From Arthrobacter psychrochitiniphilus (GTDB lineage Bacteria > Actinomycetota > Actinomycetes > Actinomycetales > Micrococcaceae): DNA of 64,000 bases. Position numbers and translations under genes: made by a program. Under the pieces are notes generated by a model. The model saw only the letters and a program-made list of their open reading frames with translations. It did not search any database and was not told where the DNA came from. The DNA lies in the NCBI RefSeq assembly GCF_003185915.1, contig NZ_QHLZ01000002.1, positions 186,001-250,000 on the forward strand. The letters run 5' to 3'. This document shows, piece by piece, positions 16,742-24,910 of the stretch (positions are counted from its first letter, which is position 1; the number at the start of each line of letters is the position of its first letter).

Positions 16742-16829
16742 GATCAGCACAACCGGACCCCGCACCAAACTATTCCATGCATACGCATGCAGTCAGGTGC
16801 GGGTCGGTGGCTCCTCCGTCCGTTTGCGA

Positions 16830-16976
16830 TCAGGTGTGCTTCTTCGTGATCTTCGCAACCGGATCCTCGGATTCATTGGCAGCACCGCGGGCCTTCTTCT
16901 CTGCGCGCTTGGCCTTGATGGCGTGGCCCTTATCCAGCTTCTTGTGTTCGTGGTGGTGAGGCTGTTTGTCAGGCAT
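16830..16976 (-). CDS. Small basic protein of unknown function
   Basis: This 48-residue protein starts MPDKQPHHHEHKKLDKGHA and is rich in Lys, Arg, Ala and His, ending DPVAKITKKHT. It has no membrane segment. ATG at 16976 is supported by AGGAG six bases upstream. It sits between the ABC exporter operon and the monooxygenase, read in the same direction. I recognise no domain; the charge suggests nucleic-acid or metal association, which is speculation. Confidence 0.6.
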   Translation of the reverse strand: MPDKQPHHHEHKKLDKGHAIKAKRAEKKARGAANESEDPVAKITKKHT

Positions 16977-17074
16977 GGCAAGCTCCTTCTGCATCGCGCT
17001 CATTGCGCACCGGGTCAGCTGGCCCAACACGCCCCTCTTTGAACGTTACGCTTATTTCGCCGCGCAGAACAGGC

Positions 17075-18820
17075 TCAAATGTCCTGCCGCCACGAGTTCC
17101 ACAACGCCGCATATGAGCCATTCTGTGCCAGCAGTTCGTCGTGCGGGCCCAGCTCCGTGATGCGCCCCTTTTCCACGACGGCGACCCGGTCGGCGTCGTG
17201 CGCGGTGTGCAGCCGGTGCGCGATCGCCACTACCGTACGCCCCTGAAGCACTGCACTGAGGGAGAACTCCAGATCCCTAGCGGCCTGCGGGTCAATCAGC
17301 GAGGTGGCCTCGTCCAGCACCAGCGTGTGCGGGTCCGCCAGTACCAGCCGGGCCAGCGCCAACTCCTGCGCCTGAGCAGGCGTGAGCGAATGCGACCCTG
17401 AGCCCACCTCGGTGGCCAGCCCTTTGGGGAGGGCGCGCACCCAAGCCAGGGATCCGACGTCGGACAGGGCCTTTTCAATCTCGGCATCAGTTGCGTCGGC
17501 CTTCCCCAGACGGACGTTGTCGGCCAGCGTGCCCACGAACACGTGGTGCTCCTGCGTGACCAGGGCCACCTCGCCGCGCAGCTCATCCAGCGGTCGATCC
17601 ATGAGTGGCACCCCGCCCACCGTGACGGAGCCGGCCGTGGGCCCATTGATACCAGCGAGCAGCCGCCCCAGCGTGGACTTTCCCGCGCCGGAAGGACCCA
17701 CCATGGCCAGCCGCTCGCCAGGACGGAGTGTGAGGTCAATGTTGTGCAGCACGTCGTGGCCTTCGCGGTAGGCGAAGCGGGCCTGCTCCACCAGGATTTG
17801 TTCATCGGTGGGCACAGCATCCGTTGCGGTACGGTCCGGCGCCACGTTGCGGATGCCCACAATGCGGGCCAGAGATGAGGCGCCCACCTGAATCTCGTCA
17901 ATCCACATGATGAGCGTGTCCACGGGGTCGATCAACTGCAACGCGTACAACGCCACTGTGGCTACCATGCCCGTGCTGACCTGTCCCTGCGAGGCGAGCC
18001 AGCCGCCCCACAAAAGCACTGCCGCAACGGGCAGCCAAAAGGAAAATTCGGCCGCCGGAAATAGCACCGTGCGCAGGCCCAGCGTGTACTTTTCCCGTTC
18101 AAAGCAGTTGCGCAGGGCCGCGTCAATCCGGTGGCGGCGGTTGGCGCCAAGACTCAGCGCATCCACCGTGCGGGCACCCTCAATGGTTTCGGTAACGGCA
18201 CCATTGAGCCCGGCGTAGCTTTCGCGTTCCAACAGGTACCCCGGCGTGGCTCGCTTGAGATACCAGCGAGTCACGGGCACCAGCAGCGGCACGCCCACCA
18301 GTAGGGCCACGGCCAGGATGGGGCTCGTCAACACTGCCGCGGCCGCCGTCAGCACGATGGACGCGACCGAGACAAGCACCTGCGGCACACCGAAGCGGAC
18401 AGTGTGGGAGACCGCGTCAACGTCGTTGGTGGTGCGCGAGACCAGGTCGCCGGTGCCGGCCCGTTCCACCGTGGAGAGCGGCAGAGAAGTGACCTGCTCC
18501 ATAAATTCCTCACGGAGTTGCGCGAACACTTTCTCGCCCAGCACCATGCCCTTGCGCCGGGCCCAGCGCGCCAGCACGGTCTGGATGAGTACGAACCCGC
18601 CCAGGGTCAACGCCACCATGGCCACAAAGCCGGTAGTGGTGCCTGCCGTGACCGCATCCACGAGCCGCCCCAACAGGAACGGTCCGGCCAGACCGGCAAT
18701 TGCGGCCACACCATAAAGACTAACGACGCCGGCCAGCGGCTTTTTGTGCAACCGCATCAACCGCAGGCCCTCGGCCTTGACCTGGGCGGAGTCCGCCACA
18801 GGCAACATTGTCTCTGTCAT
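17075..18820 (-). CDS. ABC exporter half-transporter, catalytic partner of a heterodimer
   Basis: The 581-residue protein has six membrane segments (residues about 30-320) fused to a nucleotide-binding domain. Walker A (GPSGAGKST), Q loop (LVTQEHHVFVGTL), Walker B (TLVLDEAT) and H loop (AIAHRLH) are intact. The signature motif is degenerate: LTPAQAQE replaces LSGGQ. Its start overlaps the stop of the preceding gene as TAATG, so the two proteins are made together. The pairing of its Walker motifs with the partner's intact signature leaves one working ATP site. The substrate is unknown; lipids, peptides and drugs are all possible. Confidence 0.9.
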   Translation of the reverse strand: MTETMLPVADSAQVKAEGLRLMRLHKKPLAGVVSLYGVAAIAGLAGPFLLGRLVDAVTAGTTTGFVAMVALTLGGFVLIQTVLARWARRKGMVLGEKVFAQLREEFMEQVTSLPLSTVERAGTGDLVSRTTNDVDAVSHTVRFGVPQVLVSVASIVLTAAAAVLTSPILAVALLVGVPLLVPVTRWYLKRATPGYLLERESYAGLNGAVTETIEGARTVDALSLGANRRHRIDAALRNCFEREKYTLGLRTVLFPAAEFSFWLPVAAVLLWGGWLASQGQVSTGMVATVALYALQLIDPVDTLIMWIDEIQVGASSLARIVGIRNVAPDRTATDAVPTDEQILVEQARFAYREGHDVLHNIDLTLRPGERLAMVGPSGAGKSTLGRLLAGINGPTAGSVTVGGVPLMDRPLDELRGEVALVTQEHHVFVGTLADNVRLGKADATDAEIEKALSDVGSLAWVRALPKGLATEVGSGSHSLTPAQAQELALARLVLADPHTLVLDEATSLIDPQAARDLEFSLSAVLQGRTVVAIAHRLHTAHDADRVAVVEKGRITELGPHDELLAQNGSYAALWNSWRQDI

Positions 18821-20619
18821 TACTTCTCCCCCTCGGTGGCGGTGCTGTGGTTGGCGTTGGCGGCTACTGCTGCTTCGGTGTGGCCATGACCGTTCATGCC
18901 CTCACCACGGACCACCACCTTGCGGTATTCCGGGACAGTGTCCAGCAGGTGCCGGTGTGTGCCCTGAGCCTGCAGCTTGCCGTGCTTCAGAAAAGCCACA
19001 GTGTCCATGGCGCCCAGCAGCAGCGGGCTGGCCGTCACCACAAGTGTGGTGTGCGCAGCGGAACCGCGGCTTTTGCCCAGCGCCCCTGCTATCCGTTGTT
19101 CGGTATGTGCATCGACGGCGCTGGTTGGTTCAATGAGCACCAGCACCTCCGCTTCGGTCAGCACAGCACGAGCCAAGGCCAGTCTCTGGCGCTGGCCGCC
19201 GGAAAAGCTGCGCCCCTTTTCCGTGACTTCCGCGTCTAGGCCCTGCTCCAGACCATCAAAGACGTCCTGTGCACTGGCCACCTCAATGGCCGCCATAATC
19301 TCCGTGTCGCTGTGCCGGCCGTCCGGGTCTAGCTCCTCGCGGAGAGTGCCGGTGAACAACTGCGGTTCGGCGTCGGAGACCACAATGCGGGAGCGCACCT
19401 CACGCAGCGGCATCAGGTGCAGGGCCTCGCTGCCCCACTGCACCACAGCCTCACGCAGCACTGCGTCCTCAAAACGGCCCAACCGCCGGGCCAGCTCAGC
19501 GGCTGCGGCGGGGTCCTCCGAAACAATCGCGCTCATCCCACCCGGGGCAACCACCACTCCTGAAACCGAGTCGAGCAAAGCGCTCGGTGCGGCCGGGGCT
19601 GGGACTGTTGTCTCGGCGTCGTGCACGGCTGAAGGGGTGGCCAACACATCGATGATGCGGCGGGCACCGACCTGGGCACGGATGAGGCGGGAGACAGCGT
19701 CGGCGGCGGTGCGGATGGGCGAGACCAGGAAGACCGCGTAACCGTAGAGGGCCACGAGCTGGCCGGCCTCGATCTGCCCGGTCACGGCCTGTATCGCGCC
19801 GATCCAGGTGAAAGCGACACTGAAAATTCCAACGACGAAGACCTGGGCGGCGTCGAGGTCGGCCAGGGACCAGGCCACCTTGTTGCCGGCGAGCTGAGTT
19901 TCCCGGGAACGCTCGCGGTAACGCTGGACGAAGATGTGCTCGCCACCAATACCTCGCAAAACGCGCAGGCCGGCCACGGTGTCAGCGCCCAATGCCGTCA
20001 TTTTTCCGGCCGCTTCACGTTGGTCTTTTTGGCGACGTTGGAGGGGGCGGATCACGAACAACATCCCGGCACCGCACAGCGGCACGCCCACCAGGACCAC
20101 CAGTCCCAGCTGCCAGGAGGACTGGAAGACAAGGTAGGAGACCAGCAGGTATCCCACAACGGAGCCGGCCAGGCGTGCGGCGACGTCGAAAATCTCGCCA
20201 ATGCGCATGGCGTCGGAGGCACACGTGGAGACCACCTCGCCGGTGGAGAACTTTTGCGGGAGAGCGTCGCCGCTGCGGGTGACCTTGTGGCCAACAATCT
20301 GGGCGGAGCGGAAGGCCGCCTGCATCCAGTTGCTCATAGCGGCGCGGTGACGCAGCGTGGCGGAGATTGACTGGATGATGGTCAAGCCCACCAGCAGGCC
20401 CACCCAGAAGGAGAGACGGCCGAAGTTGCCCGGCAGGATGCCCTGGTCGATGGCTTGGCCCAGAATGTATGGCGTCAGGGCCTGGCACACCGTCCAGATG
20501 GAACCGTACAGAATGCCGAGCAGGAGGGTTCCTCGTTGGGCGCCAGCCAGCCACAAAAGATAGCGTGAGGGTGAACGGAGATCGGGTTTTCCGGCGGATT
20601 TGTAAGGAAATGAACGCAC
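18820..20619 (-). CDS. ABC exporter half-transporter with degenerate nucleotide-binding domain
   Basis: This 599-residue protein has an N-terminal six-segment membrane domain and a C-terminal ATPase-like domain. The signature FSGGQRQRLALARA is perfect, but Walker A is absent (MSAIVSEDPAAAAELARR stands in its place). The Walker B segment reads VLVLIEPTSAVD without the Asp, the Q-loop glutamine is replaced (VSDAEPQLF), and the H-loop His is missing (VVTASPLLL). This domain should not bind ATP normally. GTG at 20619 has AGAAGG about 5 bases before it. It is the first gene of a two-gene operon with the catalytic half at 17075. Confidence 0.9.
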   Translation of the reverse strand: MRSFPYKSAGKPDLRSPSRYLLWLAGAQRGTLLLGILYGSIWTVCQALTPYILGQAIDQGILPGNFGRLSFWVGLLVGLTIIQSISATLRHRAAMSNWMQAAFRSAQIVGHKVTRSGDALPQKFSTGEVVSTCASDAMRIGEIFDVAARLAGSVVGYLLVSYLVFQSSWQLGLVVLVGVPLCGAGMLFVIRPLQRRQKDQREAAGKMTALGADTVAGLRVLRGIGGEHIFVQRYRERSRETQLAGNKVAWSLADLDAAQVFVVGIFSVAFTWIGAIQAVTGQIEAGQLVALYGYAVFLVSPIRTAADAVSRLIRAQVGARRIIDVLATPSAVHDAETTVPAPAAPSALLDSVSGVVVAPGGMSAIVSEDPAAAAELARRLGRFEDAVLREAVVQWGSEALHLMPLREVRSRIVVSDAEPQLFTGTLREELDPDGRHSDTEIMAAIEVASAQDVFDGLEQGLDAEVTEKGRSFSGGQRQRLALARAVLTEAEVLVLIEPTSAVDAHTEQRIAGALGKSRGSAAHTTLVVTASPLLLGAMDTVAFLKHGKLQAQGTHRHLLDTVPEYRKVVVRGEGMNGHGHTEAAVAANANHSTATEGEK

Positions 20620-20859
20620 TGCGGCCTTCTATCGAATTCAGGGGTTGGTGGGCTACGGAGACGCGATCCAGGATGCCGCGGCAGCTTGCTGCGGGCGGTG
20701 CGATCTGCGTGTCTGTGTTCTCTACCTCACAATTATTGACCCTAGTGCACACAGGAGTCATGGAACAAGTGAAATCTTGCAGCTTGTGGAGCCTCCGGTA
20801 TTTTGTGCCGGGCCGCACTGCCCTCCGATAGCATCACGGGACAGGGTCAATGATCGGAG

Positions 20860-21543
20860 ATGACAATTCACGCACCTCAGGAACGCCATATTCGCGCCGT
20901 TTCCGAGTTTCACCGGGAAAAACGCAGCCAGCGACGGCAAATTCTTACGTTGCTGCTCTTAGGCTTGCTCCTGTGTTTAATGATCCTGCAAATCCATCAC
21001 CCCCTTAACAAGAGGCGCATTGCCTCGTTTGGCGATCTCAACGTGGTGTGGGGACGTCTCCTCGAGCGGTTGCTGGCACCTTTCGCCAGTCCGGGGACCT
21101 TTGAATTTAGCATTGATGCCCTTGGGTGGATCCTTGGCGCCACGGCAACCACGCTGGTTGCTTTGGTCTTTAGCGGCCGTAACTCCTTGGGCATGGCCAA
21201 TGAATCCCAGGTTATGGCACTGGATGAGCTCCTTGAGCTGCTGACGCTATTGGTTGGCATTGCCGCCGCCGCAACCATGTGGATGGCGTTGCACAACGTC
21301 TTCTTCCTGCCCTCTGCCCCTGATTCCGGGCCTGAGTTCTTCCTTGGCATGCTCTCGTTGATGCTGGTTATTTTCTCCGTGGTCCGCCAGCGTGACACGG
21401 CAGTACAACGAGATATTGATGAGTTCCACCTGACCACCTCCATGCGGCTGCGCATTCAGCGGTGGGAACGGATGTGGGGCATTTCCACACACAACCGGAT
21501 CCGGGTGGATGGGCGCAAGATCACCGGGCTGGTGGCCTGGTGA
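20860..21543 (+). CDS. Unknown membrane protein, first of a coupled pair
   Basis: The 227-residue protein has a basic N-terminal tail, a hydrophobic segment at about residues 30-45, then three more (about 88-105, 125-147 and 160-178), and a hydrophilic basic C-terminal part with RLRIQRWERMWGI. No family is recognised. It is divergent from the ABC exporter operon. Its stop overlaps the GTG start of the next gene as GTGA, so the two are translationally coupled and probably function together. The start is uncertain: GGAG directly abuts the ATG. The 240-base gap before it holds the divergent promoters but no clear boxes. Confidence 0.7.
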   Translation: MTIHAPQERHIRAVSEFHREKRSQRRQILTLLLLGLLLCLMILQIHHPLNKRRIASFGDLNVVWGRLLERLLAPFASPGTFEFSIDALGWILGATATTLVALVFSGRNSLGMANESQVMALDELLELLTLLVGIAAAATMWMALHNVFFLPSAPDSGPEFFLGMLSLMLVIFSVVRQRDTAVQRDIDEFHLTTSMRLRIQRWERMWGISTHNRIRVDGRKITGLVAW

Positions 21544-22154
21544 GCCTTGCCGGGCTACTCATCACCTTGGTTTCGTTGTTCTGGCACAGTGAGCTCACGC
21601 CCGTGCGGGTCCTGCTCTCGGCACTGGCACTGACCCTGCTGGTAGTTGTGAGCGCTGCACTATCCGCTCGAGCAGTGTCCTTGTACCGCAGCAATCCGCG
21701 CCCAGGCGTGGGGCTGGCGTACGCCTCAGTACTGCTGGTGGTGGTGGCGTTGGCAGTGGTCAGCCCGCTTGTTGTGGCCGCATGGCAGAACAACAAGGTG
21801 TTACTGGCCTTGCTCAGCTACTTCATTTGGCTGGGACCAGCCCTGTTCCTCATTTTCCGCAAGCCCCAGTCCGCCCACATGTCCCCTCTCAAATTCAAGC
21901 TCTCCGCCCGGCCCAAAAAACGCGTACCCCACGGCCTGATCGCCATTTTCGACGGCGCCCGTGAGGCAGCGTACTGGGTGGAGCTGACCATGGAGGCCAG
22001 GCGGCAGCTGCACTACCAGACTAAGCTAGCCCGCTTTGAGCTGGCACAGGCCACCGCCCTCGCCGCGGAGGCAGAGCCTGCCAGAGGCGCTCCGATTCCA
22101 GGGCCGGAAGCCCCTGGCTCTGAACGGGAAGCCCCGAGCGCTGAGGAATCCTGA
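21540..22154 (+). CDS. Unknown membrane protein, second of a coupled pair
   Basis: This 204-residue protein begins VSLAGLLITLVSLFW at a GTG that overlaps the preceding stop. Four hydrophobic segments occupy residues about 3-17, 23-43, 56-82 and 88-108. A basic cytoplasmic region with AIFDGAREAAYWVELTMEAR follows, and the C terminus is rich in Ala, Pro and Glu. I recognise no domain. It converges with the broken desulfhydrase gene 19 bases downstream. Confidence 0.7.
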   Translation: MSLAGLLITLVSLFWHSELTPVRVLLSALALTLLVVVSAALSARAVSLYRSNPRPGVGLAYASVLLVVVALAVVSPLVVAAWQNNKVLLALLSYFIWLGPALFLIFRKPQSAHMSPLKFKLSARPKKRVPHGLIAIFDGAREAAYWVELTMEARRQLHYQTKLARFELAQATALAAEAEPARGAPIPGPEAPGSEREAPSAEES

Positions 22155-22173
22155 CCCTGTCCGCTAATGTTCT

Positions 22174-23149
22174 TTAGCGAAACAGTCCGCTGTAGGCATT
22201 CAACGCCAGCTGTCCGCCCGAATGCGCGTAGAGGACGTTGCTGCTGGAAGGAATGTCCTTGCTGCGGACAAGGTCAATCAACCCAGCCATGGATTTTCCT
22301 TCATACACAGGGCCGATGATCATGCTTTCAAGGGATCCGGTGAGTTTTATGGCCTCGGGCGTGGATTCCACAGGGATGCCAGAGTGGTTGCCGGCCCAGC
22401 CTTGCAAGACAGTGGTCTCGTCGTCACGGATCTTCCTGTCCAAGTCCATCAGCTCAGCTGTGTGACGGGCGATCCGGGCCACCTGAGCGCGAGTCTTTTC
22501 AATGGTGGCTGAGGCGTCAATGCCGATGACGCGCCGCGGCCTGTCTTGTCCCGCAAATCCAGCGATCATGCCTGCGTGGGTGGAGGCGGTAACGGTGCAG
22601 AGCACAATCGTGTCGAAGAAGACACCTAGTTCCTTCTCCTGCTGCTCCACTTCATAGGCCCAGTTAGCAAAGCCCAGCCCGCCCAAGTGATGTTCGGAGG
22701 CGCCTGCCGGGATGGGATAGGGCTTGCCCTGGCATCTTCGACGTCCTTGATGGCTTGTTCCCAGCTGCTACGGATGCCAATGTCGAACCCAGCTGCATCG
22801 AGGTGGACGTCGGCACCCATGATGCGCGAAAGCTCAATATTGCCTACCCGGTTGGATAGCGGGTCCGGTCAGTCCACCCAGTTTTCCTGCACGAGACGGG
22901 CTTTCACACCCGGCTTGCAGCCACTGCCGCCACCTGACGGGTGTGATTCGACTGATATCCGCTGATGGAGACGAGCGTGTCAGCTCCTTGGGCAATGGTG
23001 TCCGGAACAATGTAGTCGAGTTTGCGGGTCTTATTGCCACCAAAAGCCAGACCACTGTTGACATCCTCACGTTTGGCCCAAATCCTCGCGCCGCCGGGAT
23101 GTTTGCTCAGACGCGCCAACTCGTGGACGGGGCTGCGGCCAAACTCCAC
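22174..23149 (-). pseudogene. Broken 1-aminocyclopropane-1-carboxylate deaminase / D-cysteine desulfhydrase gene
   Basis: The intact relative is a PLP enzyme of about 335 residues. The N-terminal part has [23 protein letters not shown] with the PLP lysine, in two parts, and [15 protein letters not shown]. One base is missing near 22912, producing a stop at 22904. In the restored frame VQENWVD is followed by TGA at 22869-22871 where Trp is expected. A second base is lost near 22730, just before the [19 protein letters not shown] region. The C-terminal part from 22686 is then open to the end. The first ten or so residues are also absent. Three independent lesions show an inactive gene. The intact GntR regulator beside it reads away. 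Confidence 0.85.
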
Positions 23150-23173
23150 CTGGGACGATATATCCTATGTTGC

Positions 23174-23842
23174 ATGCCGACTCCTCCGCCCCAGGGAATT
23201 CACAAGCGCTCCCTGCTTCGTAATGACGTGTACGATTCCATCCGCGACGCCATCGTCAATGGCACCTTCGCTCCGGGCGAGCGCCTGCGGGATCCGGAGC
23301 TAGAGGCATGGTTGGGCGTGAGTCGAACCCCTATCCGGGAGGCTCTGCTCCGGCTTGAGCGGGCCGGGCTGATTATTGCCCAGCCGGGCCGGGCCACCAT
23401 CGTCGCCCCGCTTGATGCCGCCTCCACCGTGAATGCGCAGCAGGTAGTCGCGGCCATGCACGAGCTGGCGGCGCGGCTGGCAGTTCCCCTGCTGAGCGAG
23501 CAGGACCTTGCCGCCATGACCGCTGCCAACGTGCGCTTTGCCGCCGCCATCAAGAAGAACGACGCCGATGCCGCCTCGGCTGCCGATGACCAGTTCCATG
23601 CCGTTCTCGTTGGTGCGTGCGGAAATGACATGGTGCCAACCATGCTGGACCAGGCCATGCCACTGTTGCGGAGAGTGGAGCGTCAACGGTTCAGTTCCCA
23701 CGATGCGCAGCATTCGGTCAGTGCGCATGCGGACATCATCAAACTTGCCACTGCGGGCGACGCCGACGGCGCAGCACTGGCCACACGTGCGAACTGGCTG
23801 GCTCTCGGCATCCAAGCAGTCGCCGAAGAAACTACAGCTTGA
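23174..23842 (+). CDS. GntR-family regulator, FadR/FCD type
   Basis: This 222-residue regulator has a winged helix (residues about 12-75, with RNDVYDSIRDAIVNGTFAPG, WLGVSRTPIREALLRLERAG). An FCD ligand-binding domain follows, where DQFHAVLVGACGND and a later HADII supply metal-binding His residues. ATG at 23174 lies 7 bases after TATCCT, suggesting leaderless translation. It is divergent from the broken PLP-enzyme gene and probably once regulated it. A link with the lactate operators at 11093-11117 is possible, since they are of the FadR type, but nothing else supports it. Confidence 0.88.
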   Translation: MPTPPPQGIHKRSLLRNDVYDSIRDAIVNGTFAPGERLRDPELEAWLGVSRTPIREALLRLERAGLIIAQPGRATIVAPLDAASTVNAQQVVAAMHELAARLAVPLLSEQDLAAMTAANVRFAAAIKKNDADAASAADDQFHAVLVGACGNDMVPTMLDQAMPLLRRVERQRFSSHDAQHSVSAHADIIKLATAGDADGAALATRANWLALGIQAVAEETTA

Positions 23843-23956
23843 GTGTTATGGGCTACTTGCCTGCGCCGCACCACCGTGTCGAATCGTTAGGCTTCATCCT
23901 CGAACACATGCGGTGCGGCGTCCTTGGCGTTGACGCTGCTCAGGATTTAGTGATGT

Positions 23957-24499
23957 CTAAGCCTTCGTGACGACTGCGCTGACAGGCGTGGTGTTGCTGA
24001 ACAGGTCCTGGACAGGGCAGCGTGCTTCAACAATGCGGCCGAGCTCTTCGTAGCGTTCCTGCGATTCAGGTCCCGTGATGCTTACGGCTAGGCGGATGTC
24101 GCTGAAGCCGGGACGGATTGACTCATCGATCCCGAACAAGCCACGGACGTCCAGATCGCCTTCGGCCTTGATGGTGATGTCATCGAGCTGGATACCCAGT
24201 TGCTCCGCGTAGAGGCGGTACACCACAACTTGGCAGGCGATGATGGCACCGAGTGCGAATTCCACGGGACTGGCTGCGGCATCGTCCCCAGCAAGTGCGG
24301 CAGGTTCGTCGACGAGGAATTGGTGTTTGCCGGCGCTGATGCGCGTGGCCACCGAGCCAACCCCCACGCCGGCGGCTGTGTACGTGAGGTTCGCATTGTC
24401 CGGATTGGCTCCGATGCGCTTGGCCCAGGCTGCGCCGGCTTCGCCAAGGCGCGCCGATCGCTGTGCTGCGTCGTCAATAGTTACAGTGGTCTCAGTCAT
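23957..24499 (-). CDS. OsmC-family peroxiredoxin-like protein
   Basis: The 180-residue protein has the OsmC fold. Its first reactive cysteine is in SPVEFALGAIIACQVVVYRL near residue 90, and the second is in EARCPVQDLF near residue 160. The family reduces organic hydroperoxides with these two cysteines. ATG at 24499 is supported by GGAG six bases upstream. Transcription is probably single-gene. The 411-base gap upstream carries a palindromic repeat and no gene. Confidence 0.88.
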   Translation of the reverse strand: MTETTVTIDDAAQRSARLGEAGAAWAKRIGANPDNANLTYTAAGVGVGSVATRISAGKHQFLVDEPAALAGDDAAASPVEFALGAIIACQVVVYRLYAEQLGIQLDDITIKAEGDLDVRGLFGIDESIRPGFSDIRLAVSITGPESQERYEELGRIVEARCPVQDLFSNTTPVSAVVTKA

Positions 24500-24735
24500 G
24501 ATGTCTCCATTCAGGGGAACGCAAGTGCCAGGCACCGCGCCATACTTACGCCCGCGGCAGCTGCCGGCGGCGTCGAATCCTCACCTGGGGCACCCCACTA
24601 TGGTTGCGAGGGTTGCCGTCCAGTCGGCCAGGGCCTCTGACTGGAACTCTTGATTCTGTCCACTAGATTGCCCTGACAGAGGGCCTCAAGCAACCTTGCC
24701 GTCACACACGGCAACATTTCGGCGGCTTCCCCGAA

Positions 24736-24794
24736 TCGGTCCGTGAGAAAAAGTCGCTTAACTCAGTCCTAAACGACCTTTTCTCACGGACCGA
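24736..24794. repeat. Imperfect palindrome related to the one at 12929-12987
   Basis: Arms 24736-24756 and 24774-24794 pair with one mismatch. Both share CCGTGAGAAAA and CTTTTCTCACGG with the palindrome at 12929. Here it stands between divergent genes (OsmC and ABC-F), so it cannot be a terminator for either. Repeat status is more likely than regulatory function. The rest of 24500-24910 holds no recognised gene. Confidence 0.7.
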
Positions 24795-24910
24795 TGGGAG
24801 GTGCACAATGGAGGCTCGGTTGAAGGCGGGGACGGGCGGGGGCGGGCGCGCCGGGACCGCGGCGGCACAAAACGTCCGGGCGGCGCAAGGAAGCGACTTA
24901 AGATGGATGC

